Source: Liopterus haemorrhoidalis (taxonomy: Eukaryota > Arthropoda > Insecta > Coleoptera > Dytiscidae). Taken from it: 64,000 bases of DNA. A program made the position numbers and the translations under genes. The notes under the pieces were generated by a model that was not told the DNA's origin, made no database searches, and saw only the letters and a program-made list of their open reading frames with translations. The stretch is taken from the NCBI GenBank assembly GCA_963971575.1, contig OZ020624.1:2113001-2177000 (forward strand), read 5' to 3'. Below are positions 1 to 10,442 of this stretch, piece after piece. Numbering within the stretch: position 1 is the stretch's first letter; each line of letters starts with the position of its first letter.

Positions 1-1378
1 TGGATGGTTGTGGACTTCTAGCTAAATTATGTAAAAGTTCAACTTCTCTATGTTTTTTAATTTTCTTTTTATTAAAAAAATGTTCTCTTATTAAATTTGG
101 ATGTGATTGATAAAGTAATTTTGATTTTGGCATTTTCCGTATTGGACTTCCAGGTAGTGATCTTGCTTTTGGTTTATGGACTGCTGGTACTATTGGAACT
201 GGTATATGACTTACATTTTTTCGGACTTTTCTATCTTCAGGTAAGAACTTAATTTCAATAATTGGATTTTTAGTATTGATGGTTAGGAGTTCGTTGTCTG
301 TATCACTCAGAAGATTATCGCTGTCTGGAGTCCTTAGTTTGACGTGCTCTCCTCCAAAACGGACTCTTCTAGGAGTTCTCCTCCTAAGTTCATATCCATC
401 GTTATCACTATCACTCAAAATTTTTACAATACAATCTCTGTCGTCTTCACTTTCAAAGTCTGAATTTTTTTGATTCTCTTCTAAAATTGTCATAGTCAAT
501 GCTGTATTTTTAAATTGTACTTCTGTTTCTAAAATTACTTTTGGTTTATTTTCGCTTTTTGATTCATCTTGACTTACACCATCACTATCTGAATTCCATC
601 GAGTGTCAACTAAATTTGCATTAAGATCATTCCATTTCTTTTCTTCAGGTTGGATGTTGTAGACTTGGCAAAGTAAATCAAAATCCCTAGCTTCTGATTC
701 TTGAAGAAGATTATCAAAATCTGGACCTATAAGTTCACGTATTTTTACCAAAGACCTCAATGAAACCTCTTGGAACGTAACTTGAACTAATTTGTGGGTT
801 AAAGTTGTAACAATATACTGCAAAGTTTCGTTTGAAGTATTAAAAGTAAATACTAAAGTTGGTAAAGACAATATTATCCCCACAACAACGTCTGGTTGAA
901 TTTGGTTTTCATGGTAATGATCAATACCTCTGTAGACAATATTTTTTAATATTTCATCCGCTTGTGTTGTATTTCCAAGGTATACTTTCAAAGAATCCAA
1001 AGCTCCTTTTCTAACCGCAGGTCCTGGATGACCTAAATTACTCACCAAATCCCCTAGTAACCTTTCCATTAACATATCTAAAGAAGAACTGGTTGAAGTA
1101 TTGACTATAACTGGTATTAAATCAACCAAAACTCGCAAAGCATGTTGTCTTATTTCCCATTCTGGATGTCTTAATCGTTCTGCTATTGCTCGAAAGATTT
1201 CACTTAGATCTGCTCCAGGTGGAAGTGTTCCAGCACGTACTAAATGCTCCCATAATGGGGCTAATTGAGGAAGAGCTCCACGTTTCATTTCATTACTTCC
1301 AGAACTTCGATCTGAAAGGGGGGAAGTAGATTTTGCAGGGCTAAGATGGTTGTAATTCTGGTCGCTGTATCCTAACAT
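1..1378 (-). CDS. TOGARAM1: TOGARAM/Crescerin-like TOG-domain protein, N-terminal part (partial)
   Basis: An open frame of 459 codons runs off the left edge. The ATG at 1378-1376 is preceded by an in-frame TAA (1396-1394), which supports this start. Residues about 25-230 form amphipathic HEAT-like helices. Examples are 'PEWEIRQHALRVLVDLIP' and 'GPAVRKGALDSLKVYLG', whose order and spacing resemble the first TOG domain of TOGARAM proteins. A low-complexity acidic/serine linker (about 240-380) and a basic stretch rich in K and R follow. TOGARAM proteins bind tubulin and shape axonemal microtubules in cilia; in insects that would mean sensory cilia or sperm (family knowledge). No intron interrupts the visible part. 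CLASP or another TOG/HEAT protein is the main alternative. The identification rests on pattern, not on a search. Confidence 0.65.
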   Translation of the reverse strand, partial: MLGYSDQNYNHLSPAKSTSPLSDRSSGSNEMKRGALPQLAPLWEHLVRAGTLPPGADLSEIFRAIAERLRHPEWEIRQHALRVLVDLIPVIVNTSTSSSLDMLMERLLGDLVSNLGHPGPAVRKGALDSLKVYLGNTTQADEILKNIVYRGIDHYHENQIQPDVVVGIILSLPTLVFTFNTSNETLQYIVTTLTHKLVQVTFQEVSLRSLVKIRELIGPDFDNLLQESEARDFDLLCQVYNIQPEEKKWNDLNANLVDTRWNSDSDGVSQDESKSENKPKVILETEVQFKNTALTMTILEENQKNSDFESEDDRDCIVKILSDSDNDGYELRRRTPRRVRFGGEHVKLRTPDSDNLLSDTDNELLTINTKNPIIEIKFLPEDRKVRKNVSHIPVPIVPAVHKPKARSLPGSPIRKMPKSKLLYQSHPNLIREHFFNKKKIKKHREVELLHNLARSPQPS

Positions 1379-1394
1379 TTTAAAGGTTTTAGGT

Positions 1395-2177
1395 TAAGTA
1401 TTTTGACGGGCGGTCATTTTTTAATTAATAAATTAGAACAATGGTTGCTTATACGTTTTTAAACTATTGATGCTCTTCTCACTAAGGTTAAGTGATTTGA
1501 TGGGAAGTCATTTTTAAATTGGTAGATTAGAATAATCTTTGGTTGTTTTTTAAACTATTAGTGTCTTTCCCACTGTTTTGTCTATCACATCGTTCTTATT
1601 TCAACCACTCATCTACATCAGAAGATGACAATTCTGTAAACATGGCACCAGTTTCTTTTATACTTTATTGCTTCACACTTTCATTCTTAAACTGTAGGTG
1701 TCCTCACTGTTTTGTCTATTACATTGTTCTTATTTTAACCACTCATCAGCGTACCCAGAAATAATTTTTTTTTATAAACATGATACCAGTTCTATATAAT
1801 TGTTTATGTTTTCAAATTTATCCTAAAACTGAAGGAATCTTTCTCACTGTTTTGTCCAATTCATTGTTCTTATTTTGATTACTCATCAGCGTACCCAGAA
1901 AGAATAATTTTTATAAACATGATGCTACTTATTTTATAGTCATTTATGCTTTACACATTCATTCTAAAATTGTAGATGTCCTTATCACTGTTTTGTCCAT
2001 AACATAGTCCTTATTTTGGCCATTAACGGGCCCAGAAAATTTTTGTAAAAATGATACCAGTTTTTTATTATTGTTTATTGGTTCACTCGTTTATTCAGTC
2101 TTTGTTCATCACATTTTTCTAGATTTGACCACTTATCAATGAAGCTAGAAAAATAAGATTTGTAAATATGATACCAG
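1395..2177. repeat. About 138-bp tandem repeat upstream of the TOG-domain gene
   Basis: The motif 'cactgttttgtc' recurs at about 1571, 1705, 1845 and 1986, a spacing of 134-141 bp. It is followed each time by a variant of 'cattgttcttattt', a 'catcagcgtacccagaa' block and 'aacatgataccagtt'. Two weaker copies sharing 'aggttaagt' and 'aaactatt' lie at 1390-1560. The array fills the 5' flank of the TOG gene, so it may hold that gene's promoter, but no promoter element is clear. It ends at a HINE-A fragment. Confidence 0.7.
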
Positions 2178-2340
2178 TTTTTACCGACCGCCAACATAAG
2201 GGCGGTATTGTGATCATACCGATTAACATTTCGAGATTTCGATGGATCTCCATGAATTGAGGTCCCTACATAAAGTTTTGACTATTTTTAGCATGATGTC
2301 TGTCTGTCTGTCCGTCTGTCTGTTTGTCCGTCTGTCTGAA
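2178..2340 (-). mobile_element. HINE-A fragment, 3' end, inverted
   Basis: This is the 3' terminal part of the HINE-A repeat in reverse, from 'ttttaccgaccgccaacata' to the GTCT/GTCC microsatellite. It abuts the next, directly oriented copy, so the two lie tail-out around a short junction at about 2340-2361. Confidence 0.75.
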
Positions 2341-2360
2341 AACGAAATGAAACGAAAAAA

Positions 2361-2823
2361 AAAATCAGCTGTGGCCACCACAGGACTAACCGCCATCGTA
2401 AAGTACTTGTATAAAATACATTATAGCAGCAGAGTAGAAGGCCTAATATTTTTTAACACAGATATTATTAATCATGACCATGGAAACGTTACATATAAGT
2501 ATGAAAAAATTGAGAATTAGAAAAAATTTCGAAAAATTTTACAGAAATTATTCGATATTTTTCGTTTTATCAAAAAACGTCTCAAATAAAAGTTATTAGT
2601 TATTGCTTTTATAGCAACTTTTGTTCAATAAATTTTTTCGAAATATTTTTCTGTTGTGAAATATTCACAAAAATCTTAAAATCGAAACGAGTAAACTCCC
2701 ATTTTTAGCCAACCGATTTTTACCAAAAGTTGATCAACTCGTGCCATTGATGGCAGAAGCTTAAATATGAAGTTTAATAAAAATCCTTTCAGCCGAATTT
2801 GCTCTGCACGTGTACACAGACGG

Positions 2824-2873
<50 letters not shown>

Positions 2874-3019
2874 GGACAGACAGACCGACAGACACCATGC
2901 TAAAAATAGTCAAAACGTTATGTAGGAACCTCAATTCGTGGAGATCCATCGAAATCTCGAAACGTCAAAATTGGTATGATCACAATACCTCCCTTATATA
3001 TGGTGACGGTCGGTAAAAA
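2361..3019 (+). mobile_element. HINE-A copy (DINE-1/Helentron-like, non-autonomous), near full length
   Basis: Reference copy of the most abundant repeat here. It starts at 'tcagctgtggccaccac', has the subterminal block 'accgccat' near the 5' end, and ends at 'gacggtcggtaaaa'. The 3' end is an approximate inverted counterpart (ACCGACCGCCA). A GACA/GACG microsatellite sits about 150 bp from the 3' end (2815-2895). No protein is encoded; apparent ORFs of TDRQTDRQ type are microsatellite readings. Short subterminal inverted repeats plus a GTCY microsatellite are the known layout of DINE-1/HINE elements, so assignment to non-autonomous Helentrons is an inference. Confidence 0.75.
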
Positions 3020-3307
3020 CCAAATGATTTATTTACATTCTGATTTTTATTTACTTTTTATATTTTACAGGAAATGATAATATGTATTGAGTATTTATAT
3101 TAATTAATTAATTCAAATGGGTAATTATGGTAACTATGTAATCTATTCGAAGCCGCAAGGCAGGAATAAAATCTTTTAATAATAATAATCAAGATTACAG
3201 TTTAATCAAAACGCAAAAGACGTCTGTTTAATTCAGCGAATAAGTTGTGATTAGTTTGCATACTGCACTAATAATAAAAACGAAAACACTTTTCGGTATA
3301 CCTAATA

Positions 3308-4076
3308 CAAGGTGTCTCAAAAGAAATTTTATATTTATTTAGCTTACTGCGTGAACGCAACGTATCCGAGGGGCGTGGGGGTTATGTCATCGGTAGCCTG
3401 GCTCGTGGGAATGCAGTCGCTATGGAGCGTTTCTCAGGAGCAGACCGCGCGTTATGCGTGCGAGAGTTTTACAAAAACGGTGATTCGGCGACTGTAGCGC
3501 GTAGAAAATTCTGCAGTATTCGAGGTTTTCGCCACTTAAATGATGCGCCAAGCATTCCTCTCATTCGACATTGGGTTAAAAAGTTACCTGAACTGCAAAA
3601 CTTTCCTGGCTATAACCAAAGAACATGGTTCCAACAGGATGGAACAACTTCACACACGTCCAATATGTCTCTGCCACGTGTTCGTGAAATTTTCTCAGGC
3701 AAATTGATCTCCCGGAGAGGTGACATAAATTGGCCTCCACGCAGTCCAGATTTAACCCCTATGGACTTTTTCCTATGGGGTTATCTTAAATCTAAAGTTT
3801 ACGCCAATAAACCGACTTCACTGGCGCATTTGAAAGAAAATATCCGTCACGAAATGGCAGCCATCCCTGAGTCCACCTGCCGAGACGTCGTAAGTAATTT
3901 TACTGTTCGATTAAATGAGTGCCGAGAACGCGAGGGTCTACATTTAGACGATATTATTTTTAAGAAATAAATCTCCAAAAAGGGTATTTTAATAATTAAT
4001 AAACATTTTTTCTATATACGGCTTACTTTTTTTTTAATCGATCCACTAAATATAAAATTTCTTTTGAGACACCTTG
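3308..4076 (+). mobile_element. Internally deleted mariner-family element with DD41D-type transposase
   Basis: Terminal inverted repeats of about 30 bp begin 'caaggtgtctcaaaagaaat' at 3308 and mirror at the right end (4046-4076). TA dinucleotides flank both ends (3306-3307, 4077-4078), as expected for Tc1/mariner insertion. At 769 bp it is too short for a full transposase. It carries a fused N-terminal helix-turn-helix piece and a C-terminal catalytic piece. Confidence 0.85.
3422..3970 (+). pseudogene. DD41D-type mariner transposase, internally deleted
   Basis: This 182-residue frame joins an N-terminal DNA-binding stretch (residues about 1-50, 'ALCVREFYKNGDSATVARRK') to the C-terminal catalytic part (from about 65). 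The second catalytic Asp is in 'WFQQDGTTSHTS' and the third in 'SPDLTPMDFFLWGY'. I count 41 residues between them, the DD41D spacing described for rosa-type mariners. The first catalytic Asp and its surroundings are missing, so the product cannot be an active transposase. The junction lies near residue 55. Confidence 0.8.
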
Positions 4077-4078
4077 TA

Positions 4079-4474
4079 TAACTATATATCTTAAATATAA
4101 CTTCTAAATTATCATTAAACGTAGGTTAAGTAAAGTGCAGACTTAAATTCAAAGCACCCTTATTCCTTAGTCATAAAGAAACATAGCAACCAGCTGGCGA
4201 AACAAGGGGTTTTCACGATCAATCCGCTCGCGACTATTGGAAACAAACTATGTGGAAGGCCCTTCAAAGTACTTACCATGAAGTACAATGAAATATTTAA
4301 AAATCAATTAGCCAATCATTCAATCATTTTAAAAACGGCTCACACAAACAGTCGAAAATTTAACATATAACAAATCAGGCGCGCACTTAGGATTTTGGAG
4401 GGGGGCTTAGAAGACAAAATTGTTTTACAGAGAGAGGAATCGAGAAATTACTAGGCAACAAGTGCTGACTAAAA
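4079..4474. other. Non-coding interval, no feature recognised
   Basis: Unique-looking AT-rich DNA between the DD41D element and the minisatellite. It includes a G-rich stretch ('ttggaggggggcttag' at about 4395). No gene, tRNA or transposon end was recognised. Confidence 0.4.
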
Positions 4475-5410
4475 GCACCTCATTTCCGAAATACAAGATA
4501 TAACAAAAAAAAAGTCTTCGCTTTAAAAACGCAAGTGTTGTCCCAAAAAAAAGGTCCGCACTTCTAAAATAAAAGGTATAACAAAAAAAAAAAAATCTTG
4601 GCTTTAAAAACGTAAGTGTTGTTTAAAAAAATTAGCTGTGGCCACCATAGGACCGACCGCCGTCATAAAGTACTTATATGAATTACATTCTAGCAGCAGA
4701 GTAGAAATAACTTGACCTAATATTTTCTAACAGAGATATTATTTATCATGACCATGGAAACGTTACATATAAGTATGAAAAAATTGAGATTTAGAAAAAA
4801 TTTCAAAAAACGTCTCAAATAAAAGTTATTAATTATTGCTTTTATAGCAACTTTTGTTCAATAATTTTTTTCGAAATATTTTTCTGTTGTGAAATATTCA
4901 CAAAAATCTTAAAATCGACACGAGTAAACTCCCATTTTTAGTCAACCGATTTTTACCAATAGTTGATCAACTCATGCCATTGATAGCAGAAGCTTAAATA
5001 TAAAGTTTCATAAAAATCCTTTCAGCCGAATTTGCTCTGCACGTGTACACAGACAGACGGACAGACAGACGGATAGACGGACGGACAGACAGACGGACAG
5101 ACAGACGGACAGACAGACGGACAGACAGACAGACAGACAGACCGACAGACATGCTAAAAATAGTCAAAACGTTATGTAGGGACCTCAATTCGTGGAGATC
5201 CATCGAAATCTCGAAACGTCAAAATCGGTATGATCACAATACCTCCCTTATATATGTTGACGATCGGTAAAAGAAGTGTTGTCCCCAAAAAAAGGTCCGC
5301 ACTTCCAAAATATAAGGTATAACAAAAAAAAAAATCTTGTCTTTAAAAACGTAAGTGTTGTTTAAAAAAAGGTCCTCATTTCCAAAATACAAGGGATGAC
5401 TAGAAATAAG
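4475..5410. repeat. Minisatellite with AAAAGGTCCKCA core, split by a HINE-A insertion
   Basis: Tandem units of about 78 bp alternate 'aaaaaaaggtccgcacttc' and 'ctttaaaaacgtaagtgttg'. They lie on both sides of the HINE-A copy at 4622-5272. The same core occurs inside two small hAT MITEs at 53.2 kb and 56.4 kb, so this is probably an expanded or truncated relative. No MITE terminus was found here. Confidence 0.65.
4622..5272 (+). mobile_element. HINE-A copy inserted in a minisatellite
   Basis: A near complete copy running from 'ttagctgtggccacca' to 'cgatcggtaaaa', with its GACA/GACG tract at 5050-5150. Minisatellite sequence resumes immediately after it (5274), which fixes both boundaries within a few bases. 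Confidence 0.8.
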
Positions 5411-6166
5411 CTCATGAAGTCTAGAACTCAAGTATGTTTCTTAAAGACACTAAAAACATAAAAACAGGTGTTTTTGCATCTTTAGGGTGCTCAAATCCTT
5501 CACCCCCCCCCCTTCCAGTAGCAAATTAATCATAACAAACTTAAAATTTCTTTCATTAATTTATCAAATATAAAAATATTGTAATACTGAAATAATTTTC
5601 ACTTTTGTTTTAAAATATTTCCTTAAATTTCTTTAAAGTTTCCTTAAAATGTTTTCTTTGGAATATCTTACTTGAGCACTTATTTTTATAAGGTAAAAAC
5701 ACAACACTATCACTTAGCGGACCGGTACAACGCAGTAAAACATTGTAGTTGTTTTCATGGACAGTTCGCGTGGCTGTCGACACGTGACTGACCGACGGCC
5801 GACGTAGCCGGCGTCCACTTAGTCACCCCTCGCGGGTACCACCAGGGTACGATCGATGAACGACCTCCTTAGACACCTACACGACACGTTCTTACCTCAC
5901 GGACTTTTTAGGACCAGTCCTTTAAACTAATTATTTGTTTATTTGGAAAATTAATTTAACATTTTAAATTTTACACTGCTTACTGCGTCGTATAATCCCT
6001 AGAGATATATTTCTTATATAAAACTAACAATCTGAAATCAAATAAATAAAACTATATACAGTCGGGTACAAAATTAAGTGGACAGTACCAACATTTTCAA
6101 AAAAATAATAATATATTCTTAAGTTTCCTACTAAACCCCCTTTAATTTTTACGGACCGCCAACATA
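5411..6166. other. Non-coding interval with a GC-rich patch at about 5700-5925
   Basis: Most of this stretch is AT-rich. About 220 bp (5705-5925) are sharply GC-richer and dense in CG dinucleotides ('gaccgacggccgacgtagcc'). No long frame crosses it. It could be a promoter or untranslated first exon of an unseen gene, or a transposon remnant. A degenerate HINE-A 3' tip ('cggaccgccaacata') ends at about 6166. Confidence 0.4.
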
Positions 6167-6576
6167 CCGGGTGAATTATTTAAGGAACAACATACATGTT
6201 TCACATATAATGTTAATGAAGAGAGTTATTTCATTTGCAACATAGCAAATTATGAAAGCAAGCTCATATCCATGGCAACAGATATGCAATGGTTATTAGA
6301 TATAATAGTTATTTGACAAGTTCCTAGACGGCTAAAAAATAGTAAATTAGAAACAATAAATGAATTTTTATTAGTTTGTTTATATTTACAAACAAACAAA
6401 AATAATAATGTCCTTAGTAGCTAAGTCCAAAAAATATTTTAAAAAATATTATTTTGTCTTTTCTATGGATACGATAAGCATTTGTATAAAACAAATGCTA
6501 TTTTGCTTTTGAATTAACTCACTTCATTTACATTATATGTGAAACATGTATGTTGCTGATTAAATAATTCACCCGG
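6167..6576. mobile_element. MITE with about 46-bp terminal inverted repeats
   Basis: Left end 'ccgggtgaattatttaagga' is mirrored at 6531-6576; the shared part includes 'acatacatgtttcacatata'. It is 410 bp with no coding capacity. A TA precedes the left end but not the right, so the superfamily is unsure. Confidence 0.75.
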
Positions 6577-6843
6577 TCAAATGGTTAACATAAAAATATG
6601 ACTTTTTGGTGTCATTGTAAAGCTAATTTAATGTACTTTTAGGAAAAAAATATAAAATTATCGATTCCCTATGCTAGATCAAAAGTTGACATAATTTCCG
6701 GTGAAACCGGAAGTGCTTCAGAATTCTTATAGTAACCTTTAGATGGGCCTTTTTATCTAGATTAACTTTTATTCTGAAGAATTTTTTGTATCTCTTAAAA
6801 TAAAGGAGTTATTCGTGGTGCCCCGTTTCAAACAAACACCCTG
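6577..6843. repeat. Dispersed repeat, inverted relative of 16194-16470
   Basis: This matches the reverse complement of 16194-16470 over about 260 bp, including 'gaaaccggaagtgcttcaga' and the end 'gtttcaaacaaacaccctgt'. The ACAGGGTGTTTG terminus resembles Tc1/mariner-type ends. No ORF. Confidence 0.65.
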
Positions 6844-6956
6844 TATAAGGGAGGTATTGTGATCATACCAATTTTGACATTTCGAGATTTCGATGGATTT
6901 CCACGAATTGAGGTCCCTACATAACGTTTTGACTATTTTTAGCATGATGGCTGTCG

Positions 6957-6990
<34 letters not shown>

Positions 6991-7300
6991 CTGTCTGTCC
7001 GTCCGTCTATCTGTGTACACGTGCAGAGCAAATTCGGCTAAAAGGATTTTTATGAAACTTCATATTTAAGCTTTTGAGTTCAATAGCACGAGTTGATCAA
7101 CTTTTATTAAAAATCGGTTTACTAGAAATGGGAGTTTAATCGTGTCGTTTTTAAGATTTTTGCAAATATTTCATAACAGAAATATATTTCGAAAAAAATT
7201 ATTTAACAAAAGTTGCTATAAAAGCAATAACTAACAACTTATTTCAGACATTTTTTGATGAAACGAAAAATATAATATAACATTTATTTAATTTTTTGAA
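6843..7300 (-). mobile_element. HINE-A copy, 5' truncated
   Basis: It reads in reverse from 'ataagggaggtattgtgatc' through the GTCT tract (6955-7010) and the 'acacgtgcagagcaaattcg' block. It fades out at about 7300, before the GTGGCCACC end. Confidence 0.75.
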
Positions 7301-7760
7301 ATAGGGCCTCCGTTAGGCTTTTTTTGTATAGATATATAAACTTTGTCTCGCATATAAGGACAAGAAACTAATTCTATCTCCATGCATAAAATTTTATCAA
7401 AATTGGCCCATAAACATTAAAAATATTGTAATTTAAAAAAAAATGGACTCCCATTTAGGCCTTTTTTGTACAGATACATGAATTTTGAACATCTACATAC
7501 CAGGAGACACTAATTCTAATATTCTGTGTCAAATCCCATCGAAATCGGTCCATAAATAAGCGAGTTATGGCCGTGCTCTATTTTTGGTCAAAACTGGAGC
7601 AATTTTTTTTTACCAACTTGCGAATTTGATGTTTTTGACTATACAGTCAAAAGCCTCATGCACTCCTAATTCTAAAACTGTAAGTATTTTCAAAATCCGT
7701 TCGTAAATAAGCGAGCTACAGTCATTTGAACTAGTTTCCATTAATCCGCTCTAATTATTT
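7301..7760. repeat. Repeat with 'cataaataagcgagttatgg' motif
   Basis: Two diverged subunits. The second (about 7490-7745) shares 'cataaataagcgagttat', 'aaactggagc' and 'ttgaactagttt' with the triple inverted repeat at 31510-32445. It appears to continue into the composite repeat on the right. Non-coding. Confidence 0.6.
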
Positions 7761-8412
7761 GGTCTAATTCAGTAATTAGTTCAGATATTTGGTTTAGTTT
7801 AGGTGTATTCCCGGGTTAGCAGCACTTGCCATACATTTCTGAATCAAATCAAAATATAAATATACGTCATTAGGATTACAATGTAATTTACTGGAAAAAC
7901 GTATGTTTTAATTGTAATTTATGCAGATAAAATTTGATCAAGGACTTTTTAATTGGGCCTTTTGATTGGCCCTAGAGACGTGTCGCCAACTGACGGTAAG
8001 AATCTTAAGATATCTACCTATTTTTGTCTAATGATGACATTTGATATTTTTCAAGGAAATTAAATTGAAAATTTGTGCTTAAAAGTTGTAAAAAGGTAAG
8101 AAATATTTTAAAATTTAATTAGAATTTATTATTTATATTTCACAACAGAAAAATATTTCGAAAAAAATTATTTAACAAAAGTTTCTATAAAAGCAATAGC
8201 TAATAACTTTTATTTGAGACATTTCTTGATAAAACGAAAAAAAATTGAAAAAAGTATTTATTTTTTCATACTTATATGTAACGTTTCCATGGTCATGATA
8301 AATAATATCTCTGTTAGAAAAATTAGGTCAAATTATTTCTACTCTGCTGGTAGAATGTATTTTCTACAAGTACTTTGTGATGGCGGTCGGTCCTGTGGTG
8401 ACCACAGCTATT
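7735..8412 (-). mobile_element. Composite repeat: HINE-A 5' half fused to a second sequence
   Basis: In reverse, 8138-8412 is the GTGGCCACC half of HINE-A and 7735-8137 is a different sequence ('cgtcagttggcgacacgtct' region). The same fusion is present at 63333-64000 in the opposite orientation. The fusion therefore moved or was duplicated as a unit and is not a local accident. Confidence 0.7.
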
Positions 8413-8634
8413 TTTTTATTTATATTTTGTGCATATAGTTGGATAGTGCGAAAAATTAAAGAAAATACAAAATTAAGTATTTTCCACCCATAAATAAAAA
8501 TAAAATACAGTTTTATAAAAAAAGTTTATTTCCAGCAAATTCAGTCTCAAATTTTGTTAATTTACAATAATAATTAACATTTAGACATATTATATTAAAA
8601 CTATATTAAAATAAATTGAATACAGTACATATAC

Positions 8635-8790
8635 AGGGTGTAACAGAGAAACGTGTAATTGGTTTAAAAAAAATTTTCTTCTTTATGCAGATATACCCCT
8701 TAGTCTCCTACAACTTTGTTATTTAGTATTTTTTGTACCTCTAATAATAAAGAAAATAATGGCGGTGTCTCATTTCGCTGTTACACTCTG
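8635..8790. mobile_element. Small MITE (CAGGGTGTAACAG ends)
   Basis: Ends 'cagggtgtaacag' and 'ctgttacactctg' are inverted repeats flanked by TA on each side. It is 156 bp and non-coding. TA flanks suggest a Tc1/mariner-type MITE. Confidence 0.7.
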
Positions 8791-8828
8791 TATAAGAATA
8801 AAAATAAAAATAATTATAATACAAAAAC

Positions 8829-9341
8829 CAGGGCTTCGAACCGGAACTAAACCGAAAACCGAAAAAAAACGTTATTTTTGTCGGAACGAAAACCGGAACT
8901 GAACCGAAAAAAAATATCGGTTTATTTCGGTTCAGATAACGTTTATGTGAGTGAATATAAAATACATTTTATTTAAGATTATTTTTTAAACTGATGAGCA
9001 GAAAAAAATTGTAATTCGTAATTTTTTAACTGATAATTTAAAAAAATGCGCTTCTATTATTTCGGGGGAGGGGGGTTGAACGCCCAGAACCCCCCTGGCA
9101 GCGACCTTGGTAATATTATCACAGAATAAGGAATAAAATGTTCTTCTAAATTATAGTAGAAAATAAATTTCTAATACAAATAACAGCATTTAAAAATTTA
9201 TCACTCGGAACTGAACCGAAAACCGAAAACCGAAAAAAACCGTTATTTTTGCCGGAACGAAAACCGGAACTGAACCGATATATTTTTTTAATTGAACCGG
9301 AACGAAAACCGAAACGAAAAAAATAACGGTTCGAAGCCCTG
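8829..9341. mobile_element. hAT MITE with perfect 8-bp target duplication
   Basis: The left end 'cagggcttcgaaccgg' and right end 'cggttcgaagccctg' are inverted. The 8-mer 'acaaaaac' occurs immediately before (8821-8828) and after (9342-9349). The interior is made of many short 'gaaccgaaaaccgaaa' repeats on both strands. An 8-bp duplication with a CAGGG start is typical of hAT. Confidence 0.88.
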
Positions 9342-9349
9342 ACAAAAAC

Positions 9350-10016
9350 GTCTCAGCAAATTTTCTAAAATATAAAAATTTGCTTGTCTATCCGCGCATT
9401 AAAAGGTTTTTTTTTGATACTCCACACATAATTTGAAAAAAAAAATGTTTATTTTTTCATTAATTAAATATTTGTTTATATTTACCTGGGGATGTGTTTT
9501 TTTTGAACTCTCAGTATTTTTCCAATATGTGGGTCAAAGAGTTGTATAAGCATACCAAATTTCAATTTTCCATGTTAAGTAGTTTGGCTACAATTTCTAC
9601 CGTACAGACAGACAGACACATGAGTGAGTTTAGAAGGGTTTTTTGGTGGTTATAACCAGTGATGGCATCCTAAATTTTCAGAAAACGGTTCTATAAAGTC
9701 ATGTGATATCTAGGAACCTATTCTGTATTTTTAAGAGTGAAAACAAATCACTTACTTCACTATTTATTAAATGTAAGGAAACAATTGTAAGAGCGTATTA
9801 TTAATAACCTATAAAATAAATATTACATTTGCAACAATGCAGGGCACGGCACACAATTCAAAACTGAAGTCAGAGTAATTAATTTATTTTTAATAATTCT
9901 AACAACCGGTTCCCTAAGGTTTCAATAATTTTAAGAAACGGTTCGCGCCGGTCAGAACCTGTCCGAACCGGTAGGATGCCATCACTGGTTATACCTACAA
10001 AACCCTAAAAAGTGTT
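9350..10016 (-). mobile_element. HINE-B 5' part, reversed, split by a hAT MITE
   Basis: In reverse it carries the HINE-B 5' end ('ttttagggttttgtaggtat' at about 9995-10016), a short GTCT tract (9605-9620) and the 'gagttgtataagcat' block. The hAT MITE at 9657-9987 sits inside it. The copy is 3' truncated. Confidence 0.7.
9657..9987. mobile_element. hAT MITE (CAGTGATGGCATCCT ends)
   Basis: The inverted ends are 'cagtgatggcatccta' and 'taggatgccatcactg'. The flanking 8-mers 'gttataac' and 'gttatacc' (9649-9656, 9988-9995) differ by one base. It is 331 bp, non-coding, and inserted in a HINE-B copy. Confidence 0.87.
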
Positions 10017-10154
10017 GGTAATACATTAGTCCAAAAGCGTTAACTAAACTTATATATTGTAATACGTGATCCATTAAAAAGTAGCTAAAGCCATAATAAC
10101 AATTGGTCCATCTAGAGTGGTATAATTTTTTGGTCCATCACTATAATTGTTAAA

Positions 10155-10442
10155 TCACATATTTTTCAATTCTCTTCTTAATATCTTCCCGCTAGGATTC
10201 TTGGGGATGGTGTCCACGAAAACTACACCACCTGTCAATCTTTTGAATGGCGCGACTTTTTCGGCAACAAATTTCTGAAGATCTTCAACAGAGGTGTCTT
10301 TTCCTGGACGTCGTACAACAAAAGCTTTGGGTGCTTCACCACCTTTTACGTCTGGAACTCCTGTGACACCGACGTCCAAGACTCCTGGATGGACACGGAG
10401 GATACCTTCGAGTTCAGCTGGTGCTACTTGGAACCCTTTTAC
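10155..10442 (-). CDS. Acyl-CoA synthetase exon 7 (residues 494-588, C-terminal lid)
   Basis: It starts 'VKGFQVAPAELE' after the acceptor TGTACAG and ends at TGA (10157-10155). It carries the catalytic Lys579 in 'NPSGKILRRELK'. The C-terminal residues KNM give no peroxisomal signal. No canonical AATAAA was seen in the first 150 bp downstream. Confidence 0.93.
   Translation of the reverse strand, partial: VKGFQVAPAELEGILRVHPGVLDVGVTGVPDVKGGEAPKAFVVRRPGKDTSVEDLQKFVAEKVAPFKRLTGGVVFVDTIPKNPSGKILRRELKNM

Noticed and set aside
2242..3016. Open frames with TDRQTDRQ or LSVCLSVC repeats, also at 5043, 6769, 17410, 20634, 30812 and 62245
   Set aside because: They are readings of the GTCT/GACA microsatellite inside HINE-A and HINE-B, on both strands, and have no independent coding signal.
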